A DNA stretch of 64,000 bases, taken from positions 1,456,041 through 1,520,040 of the forward strand of contig BCKQ01000004.1 in the NCBI GenBank assembly GCA_001600695.1, given 5' to 3'. This DNA comes from Ascoidea asiatica (Eukaryota; Ascomycota; Saccharomycetes; Ascoideales; Ascoideaceae). The notes under the pieces were generated by a model that made no database searches, was not told the DNA's origin, and saw only the letters and a program-made list of their open reading frames with translations. The position numbers and the translations under genes are program-made. This document shows, one piece after another, positions 57,190 to 64,000 of the stretch. How positions within the stretch are numbered: position 1 is the stretch's first letter; each line of letters opens with the position of its first letter.

Positions 57190-59660
57190 ACATTTGGATA
57201 AGAAGGTCAATAAAGGGTTACATGCGAGTATATACTATTTTCTCTATATTCCCGATCACAGTTGCTCAACAACCTATTCGACCTTAAAGCTTCTTCAAAG
57301 ACTGAATATTGATAGCAACAGTATTGAATCTGCTATCAAAAGAATCAATAATGGGTCATTTACGTCCAAAACCATCCTACAAAGGTTAAGGAGGTATAAT
57401 TTCATTCAATCCAATATATATCTAATTTTGTTGGTAAGGAAACCGTTCGTTATAGAATTATTATTGTTCGGATGAACCTTGGACATGAATTCTCATTCTT
57501 TCCAAATTTATCAGTGCTTTTAAAAAACCCTTTAATTAAAATGCTTTCAACTAACATGGTAGTGTTGTTCAATCAATTTATGTGTATTATTTTTAAGCAC
57601 AATTTCAGCCATCTACCAGTACATACTACTTTTTGTAAGGGATCTTATAATGATACATCGTTCAATAATTATTCTTTGGAATATAAATTTCCCGAAGAAC
57701 AAACCATTTATGAAAGTATTGCCAACACAGATGGCACACAGATGGCACACAGATGGCTCAATGGCAATGCATCTGCCCATAAAATCAAAGTAACAGAATT
57801 TAGTTGTTGTAAGCTGTCCTCTCGCCCTCATAAGTTTGGTAAACATATTACACCACTGAAGCCTCATGTAACCTTAAAAACCAAATCATTAATTGATAGG
57901 TTTTATAAACACTTATAACAACAGCAGATGAATACATGATCACAACTCACTTAGCAGCTCATATTTTGTTTCAGATCGAGAATTTAATTTTTCAGCTGAG
58001 TTGTAAACTCGTCAACTCTTCCTACAATCTACTTTCTATAGAAGACCAATCTTATCCCTAGCATGTATTATTAACTATTTTACTAACATTGTACTGTTGC
58101 TTAAAAATGGAATTTCATATTCTATTGGAACACTTTTAAAAGGTCCTTATAAAACTGATCACATTTATGTCAGACTTCCTCAGTATTTATTTGCAATGGA
58201 GTGTTTTCAATAAAACATCAAACTATCCGGCGAACGATGCATATCTAGCACATTTCAGCCCTCGCACATCCAAGTATTTCAAGTATGAGGCACTTGGTCA
58301 ATTTCATATCAAAACTTTCGGAAGCTTTAATTAAGTCATGTATAATATGTAAAGTTACAAAATTGTCGTTCAGATGCCTTGCAAACAAGGATGTATCGTG
58401 GTCCTCACATGAGTTACAATTAGTACCTACAGATACAACTGCCGCTCACACAACAGAAACCGGTGCCAAACATATTATACTATTGAATCGGATGACTTTA
58501 CCTGATATGGTGATGTTACCCTGTTATGTCAAAATATCAAACTGGGAAACAAGTGCAACAACCAAGATATAAAAGTGAAACATTAAAAGGGTCTAAAGTT
58601 CTTAAGTTTAAATCTGATTATGGGTCTGTGTTTACCAAATTCCACAGTACATTCAAATTTCTTTCTTCTCCAAGATATAGCCCAAGCGATAATAGTCGTG
58701 CTGAAACAACAGGTGGAAAAATTGAAACGATTTCTTTTTGATTCTGTGTTCACCTTGAAGAATTTCTTGTGAACATTTTTTTAGATCTTATAAAAAATTA
58801 GCTGATACTTATGTAGACGTTTGGTATAACAAATGTACCAACTCAAGTCCTATGCAAAACCTTTCCTGAGGAGCTCCTATTTCTCGGAAATTTCTACCTT
58901 TTGGTAAAGACTGTTGGATCTGGAATCGTCTTAAGAAAATAGTACCTCAGGGATACTTTGTTGAGTATGACAATGATTCTCTCACGTTTAAGTTTTTCAA
59001 TAGGAACAATTATGTCATTATAATAAGCGGAGATCTTAAAAAGCTTGATACTTTCCACTTTATTACCACTCATGTACAAAATATTCTTCTAGCTGTGGAA
59101 CCTACTGCTGATAGTTTTATTTTTTACCAACAGAATGGTCTACCGATTCTTTTGGAACTGCCGCAAAACCCCTTTCTACCTCGTCCTCTTTTAAATTCGA
59201 GAGATACTCATAACTATACTATTTGATTACTATAGCTTCTAATGCTAGAGAACTTCATGGATTTGTTTCCAGTTCTCCACCGAAATCTTTTATAATTGTC
59301 TGCCATCATCCAGAATGTCCTACCGCTTTATCAAAAAAATGCAATATACTTAGCATTAATAGTTCCATGTCTCCTATGATCCTCATTCCCTAAGAAGAGT
59401 ACGCCTTAAGGCTAAATTGGGTTTTTACTTTAGACAATGTTGTGGACCCTGAAGCTAGATTAGTTATCGTTGGAAAACGAGAACAAAAAACGCCAGCAGA
59501 AGTCGCTGTTCCTGGCTGTCATTCAACAACAGAAAACGTAGTACTCATTATTGAAGCCAAAATACACCTTCACGTATAGAAACTTGAAATAAAATCAGCC
59601 TTTGTCACAACCAACAAATATAGGGATATTCATATTTACACCCCCCCTGGCTTAGTGCCA
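57190..59660 (+). pseudogene. Second copia relic, ends inside reverse transcriptase
   Basis: The order gag-like, integrase, RT is on the plus strand. Gag-like frames lie at 57194-57918. The integrase zinc-binding end (SCIICKVTKLSFRC) is near 58335-58378. The integrase core shows KSDYGSVFTKF at about 58612, then SSPRYSPSDNSRAE at about 58662-58707 (PxxNGxAE-type motif with the catalytic Glu). The RT start shows RLVIVGKREQKTPAEVAV at about 59457-59510 and EIKSAFVTTNKYRDIHIYTP, then PGL, at about 59584-59652, the palm motif with the first catalytic Asp (family DVKxAFLNG) replaced by Glu. Similarity ends abruptly near 59655, so YVDD and RNase H are missing. Many stops. Confidence 0.8.
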
Positions 59661-61437
59661 TAGTTGATGGTTTGTGATACTATATTCAGACTCATTCGAT
59701 ACATACCACGTGACTGCCGGTTGCGTTCAACCGGCTCCGAGGAGACTCACACCCGTGCGAAGCCAACTGCGGCTTGCCACCGAGAAAATTTTGATTCTCT
59801 CAGTCAAACATAAAAGAACTTCAGTTGTCCTTCTCTTTTATATTTTATATAGAGTTGTTTCCATGATCTCTTTTGATCAACCATGTAAGGTTATGATCCT
59901 GTTGGTGCTTCAACGACAGGTGAACCCGGGTATCCTGAATGGTATTTGAAATTAGCCTGCTTACTTTGTTTATCACTGTAAATATTCTAAAAAACTGGCT
60001 AATGCAAATTTAAGTAATAATTGGGAAATGGATGGTGATTTCGAGTAAAATCTAGTTGTTTGTTCTGTTTATCGTTTCAAATAGTATAGTAGATTTTATT
60101 TGCATTTTAAAATGGTTAAAAAAGTTTATCTATTTGAATATTTGTATTTCAAAATTCTTCAATTTCATTTGAAATTACCGTTTATTAATTTTACAATAAT
60201 AAAGACAAGCTATCAATAGTACTCCTGAAATTTAAATTTAATTCAATCAATACTTTATAAAATATTAAATTTATTTCACATCCATTTAATGAAATTAAAA
60301 CCTAGTCAGACTAAAAATGGTAATTACATTGGTGATTAATTGAAAATTAATTTAAATTGTTGAATTGAATATTTGATTTCTACATATGTTTATATTATTG
60401 GGGATCAACTGAGACACATTTTCAAATGATTAAATTAAGGATTACGCTTGACTCAATGGTAATACTAACCGAGTTGAATAAAAACATTAATAAAACGGCT
60501 TTTTGCTTAAACATCACCTAAGATGTCAACAATTGTTTTGAATTGGGTAAGTACAATAAATCATGTCAGAATGTAATTCTACTTTCATTATGTTATCAAT
60601 TCTTTATTATTCACTTTTAAAGTTTGTAAAATTTTAAATTTTGTTAGACCCATAGGACTGCTAATTAGTGTTTAATGTAGGAGGACTTTGTTGCTGATTT
60701 TTACAATACTCGAGGACTATTCACCAAGTCGCAAGTGGAAACTTTTTACTATATGGTTTGAATAATTAAAATTGTGTTTTATGAAGATCTATATAAGATT
60801 GGGATATGAATATTTAAATAAAAGGATGTTTCTATGTGTGGGTAGCCAAGTTTCGAAAGAAAAGAAAAGTGCTACGGTTAAGTTCTTATCTTTTTCACTG
60901 GTCGAGTCAAAGATTATGTGTGTAATTCCCGATCACATTCCCTGACATATACTGGTGTGTCCTCTTTATTATTAATCTGCTAATTGATCAATTCTTTGTT
61001 ATTCTTCATTAGAACTAACTATTGTTTCATCATTTAAATTACAAAATATATGAAATAGAAGATATAATGGTTTTGTGTATCTTTTTTGGTCACTTTTTGT
61101 TAAAATAAAACAAAAGTGGTAATCCCGGTGTGCATAACCAATAATTCCAGGTAGTTATTTTATGAAATTTTTTGACTCTTGTGAAACACGCTTTCCCACT
61201 ATTAACGATTTTGGAATATTTTTCAAATCCAACTACACTTACTCTATCTGACTAGTTCATTAATAATTCATTCACAATTCCCTTTTACTTCATCCATCTA
61301 ATTTTATTGTGTCACATAAAATTTTCAAAGTTATAATTCAATTAATCGTTCGAATTCCCAACGAATTGTCTTTCGTATATTCAATTACAAAATCTTTCTT
61401 AATTTTCTTAATTCCCTAATTTTTATTCTTCAAATAG
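59661..61437. other. Region between two copia relics
   Basis: It starts with a GC-rich patch (59690-59800) holding the hairpin GCCGGTTG-CGTT-CAACCGGC at 59717-59736, then turns strongly AT-rich. No gene. The last few hundred bases may hold the 5' LTR of the next element, but its partner would lie beyond the window. Confidence 0.4.
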
Positions 61438-64000
61438 TTGTTTATCATGCTTAGTCCTCATTATCTCATTGAATCCTCTTATGATTCACTTTCACATGCA
61501 AATGCTTCTTCAACCTTTGTTCCTCAAACTGTGATTAACTATAATCAAGCTCCTTTAGATCTTCTTAATTTTATTGAAACCACAATAATTGCAACTGATA
61601 CTTCTGATTTTCAACCTCAAGATGCCAATTCTGATATCAGTGTTATGTTTAAAAAGATTACTCATTCTGGTGGTAAAATTTCAAATGATGTATTTTGTGT
61701 TTATAAAACAAAGTTCGTAACGATTTCTCATCAGAATCAGGTCTACCTTATTGGGGTAGAAGTCATATTTCTTTATCTAATTGGAAGTTTTATTTTGATA
61801 CTTTTTCAACTATTGTTTGTGAATGGCTAACCGGTACTGTCGTCAAAAATATTTATATTCTAGAAGATATTCAAATTTCTCCTAAAAGCATTTTTAATTA
61901 TGTTTCAACTCTTCAATCGTATGGTCCTACTATTGAACAAGCGATTGGTAGAATGAATGCTACAACTGAATATTCAAGTGATGCTTTTGCAGATATTCCT
62001 CTTGTACTTCAACATAAAGAAGATGAGTTCACACAATTTTTAAATACTGAATTAGATGCTTTGAGATCTCTTTATACTATTACTAGACTTAATTTTGAAG
62101 TTCAAAAATGTCCTCAATCTGCTATATCTTTAAGACAGCCTTTGCTTAAACATCTTCACTCTTACACGAAAATTAGTTTTTCAGAAGTAAGAGAAATTAT
62201 TGTCAAAGCTAATTTAACTCATTTAAATTATCTTGAAAACATTCAGCAAAAACTTTTCAATTTCGTCGCAAATGTGGTTATTCTTTTGATAGTACTGTCA
62301 AAGCTAATGATACTTCTTCCTCTAAAGATGAATTTTCTGTTGGTAAGAAATTGAAAGGTAACTCTAATGAGAAAACTTATTGCAAAAAGCTTCAACATAC
62401 ATCATCTATGCGGAGCACATATTGATGGTAATGAGGATACTCCTGGTAAAGATGCTTCTTCTTCTGGGGTGTCTTCTCAATAACTATCGTCCGTTGCTGT
62501 CATAGAGTCAGGTGATTCTCATAGATTTGTAACTACAGATTTAGAATAACTTTTATTCAATTTCAGACGTTCAACTATTTTACTTAAGATCGCTAATGGA
62601 TCTCAAACTGCTACTACTGTTGCTGGTTATATTTCAATTAAAATAAAAGATACTGATACTTTTTATACTATTCCTGCTGTTGTTGTTCCTTCAATTCATA
62701 TGATTATTATTTTTATTAAACCAGTCTGTAAGATCTATAACATCTCTGTTTCCTTTGATGGTGATGAAGTTTTTATAAGAGATAAACTTAATGATTATCC
62801 AGTTGGTAAATTTTCTTTGCCTACATATTGTTATCAAACAACTTCTATTGTTATAGCTTTGATCATCCTCCAGATATAATATTAACCATTTATAATGTTA
62901 CTATTAGTAATGCTACTCATTTACTTGAATAACATTATATAAATGGACATCCATCTTTTTCTACTATGGGAAGTATGGGATAAAAAATAAGTATTGATGA
63001 TGAAAGAAAGATAAAACAATGTCATAATTGTTCTAAAACCTAGATGAAACAATCAAGTCATACAAGTACCGTTGGAAATTGCTCGAGAAGGTTATTTCAA
63101 ACTGGTCATTTGGATACTATTGGTGCTTATACCCTAAGTAATAAAACTAGAGAGTTGTATGCACTCATGATGGATGATTATTCTAGATACGTATCTACTT
63201 TTAACTAGTCAATAAAGCACGAATTGCAAAGACAGTTCCAGATACAATCATCTTTTGGAAGAAACTTACTGGACTTAAACATGGTGTTATCAAGAAACAG
63301 AATGGATTTAATTCAATAAACCTTACATTGGTTATAAGCTTCCTGATCCTGCTTATTGCCGTATTTTAATGCAAGAATTGAACGGGGTGTTCAAAAGGTT
63401 AAAAGAATCGTTGATTCATTACGACATACTGTTGCAGATAATATAAACCTACTAGAATACTTCAAGCGTTATGCTTATGCATAAGCTACTCAATTAAGCT
63501 ATCGTTGTTATCATTCATCAACAAAACTGTTTCCACTCGATTTATTTTCAGGTAGAAAATCTTCTTTACTTAATAAATAACCAAGATTTATCAAAGATAG
63601 TTACATATTTTATAAAACTCAAAAGGTTCTTGGATGTTTTATAGGTTACAATAACCTTCCAGCTACATATAAGTTCCTATTACCTCTATATCCTATCCAG
63701 GAATGTCATTACCTTTGATCTTAATAGATGTAATGCAAATCATCTTTTAAATCAAATCAACTGTCGGTTACAACTACAGTTAATCAATCAAAAACCTTCA
63801 TATCCAACCTATATTCCAATGTTTAACCGGCCTTGTCATATATTTTATCCAACTTTCGTTCTAGATGATACAACTCAAATAGAACCTACTGCAGGTATTG
63901 CTCCAAAGAAATATAAAGATGCTATCAGGAATCCTAATTAACGACTGGCCATTGATAGAGAAGTTCAAGCTTTAATTTATCGAAATGTCTTTGAAGAAGA
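61438..64000 (+). pseudogene. Third copia relic, continues past the window end
   Basis: Gag-like frames 61438-61830 and 61953-62354 (SYGPTIEQAIGRMNATTEYS; a Leu-rich helical region). A protease-like AVIESGDSHRFV lies at about 62496-62531, where the usual Asp of D-S-G is Glu. The integrase zinc end CHNCSKT is near 63020-63040, followed by ELYALMMDDYSRYVSTF at about 63154-63204, the core start with the first catalytic Asp. Then KLFPLDLFSGRK near 63520 and KVLGCFIGYNNLP near 63626 follow, both typical of copia integrase C-terminal parts. The RT begins at about 63925 (LAIDREVQALIYRNVFEE) and is cut by the window end. Stops in all parts. It is distinct in sequence from the two copia relics to its left. 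Confidence 0.8.

Noticed and set aside
22140-64000. CRISPR arrays, bacterial operons or plasmid genes
   Set aside because: The window is eukaryotic nuclear DNA by all markers; the spaced palindromes are not identical repeats with unique spacers.

Overview
The window reads as a nuclear chromosome segment of an AT-rich budding yeast (Saccharomycotina). The evidence is compact, apparently intronless genes, poly-asparagine tracts written as AAT runs, typical yeast tRNA genes including a tRNA-Tyr(GUA) with an intron, and fungal-specific proteins (a Bni4/Afr1-type Glc7 adaptor, an Ela1-type elongin A, a Dfg5/Dcw1 wall mannosidase). Leucine is written mostly TTA. By eye I found no in-frame CTG codon in six conserved genes (about 2,480 codons), so a CUG-reassigned lineage is possible but not shown. 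I cannot name the species.

Left part, 1-22 kb, is ordinary genic DNA. In order: the 3' part of a hexose transporter, tRNA-Gly(GCC), tRNA-Leu(UAA), a large disordered Bni4-like protein (minus), a GC-rich foldable island near 8.4 kb, a 311-bp MITE-like element with perfect 46-bp terminal inverted repeats, ELA1 (minus), a second tRNA-Leu(UAA), a secreted multicopper oxidase (minus), an intron-containing tRNA-Tyr with a damaged B box, a small EutQ-like cupin, a GPI-anchored GH76 mannosidase, tRNA-Asn(GUU), an aldo/keto reductase and an SLC35F6-like membrane protein. These are independent transcription units. Sugar uptake, cell-wall building and oxidoreductases are represented, but no joint pathway is evident.

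Right part, about 22-64 kb, holds no intact gene that I can recognise. It is a graveyard of decayed mobile elements: a 3.83-kb inverted-repeat DNA transposon with a piggyBac-like transposase remnant (22.14-25.97 kb), an unclassified degenerate minus-strand coding island (about 27.2-28.2 kb), a GC-richer LTR/promoter-like block (28.4-29.4 kb), a hAT transposase relic on the minus strand (30.9-33.0 kb), a complete but dead Ty1/copia element with two diverged 276-bp LTRs (33.84-40.13 kb), a 5'-truncated hAT relic (44.7-45.8 kb), retroelement-like debris (49.6-52.1 kb), a second copy of the left part of the 22-kb transposon (52.13-53.03 kb), a copia relic ending inside reverse transcriptase (57.2-59.7 kb) and a third copia relic running off the window end (from 61.4 kb). 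Ambiguous bases (n) occur only here, at about 43.1-50.4 kb.

A 42-kb gene desert of nested, mutated, Ty5/copia-like and DNA transposons beside normal genes is what pericentromeric or subtelomeric heterochromatin looks like in several yeasts. That is inference; no centromere-specific sequence was identified.
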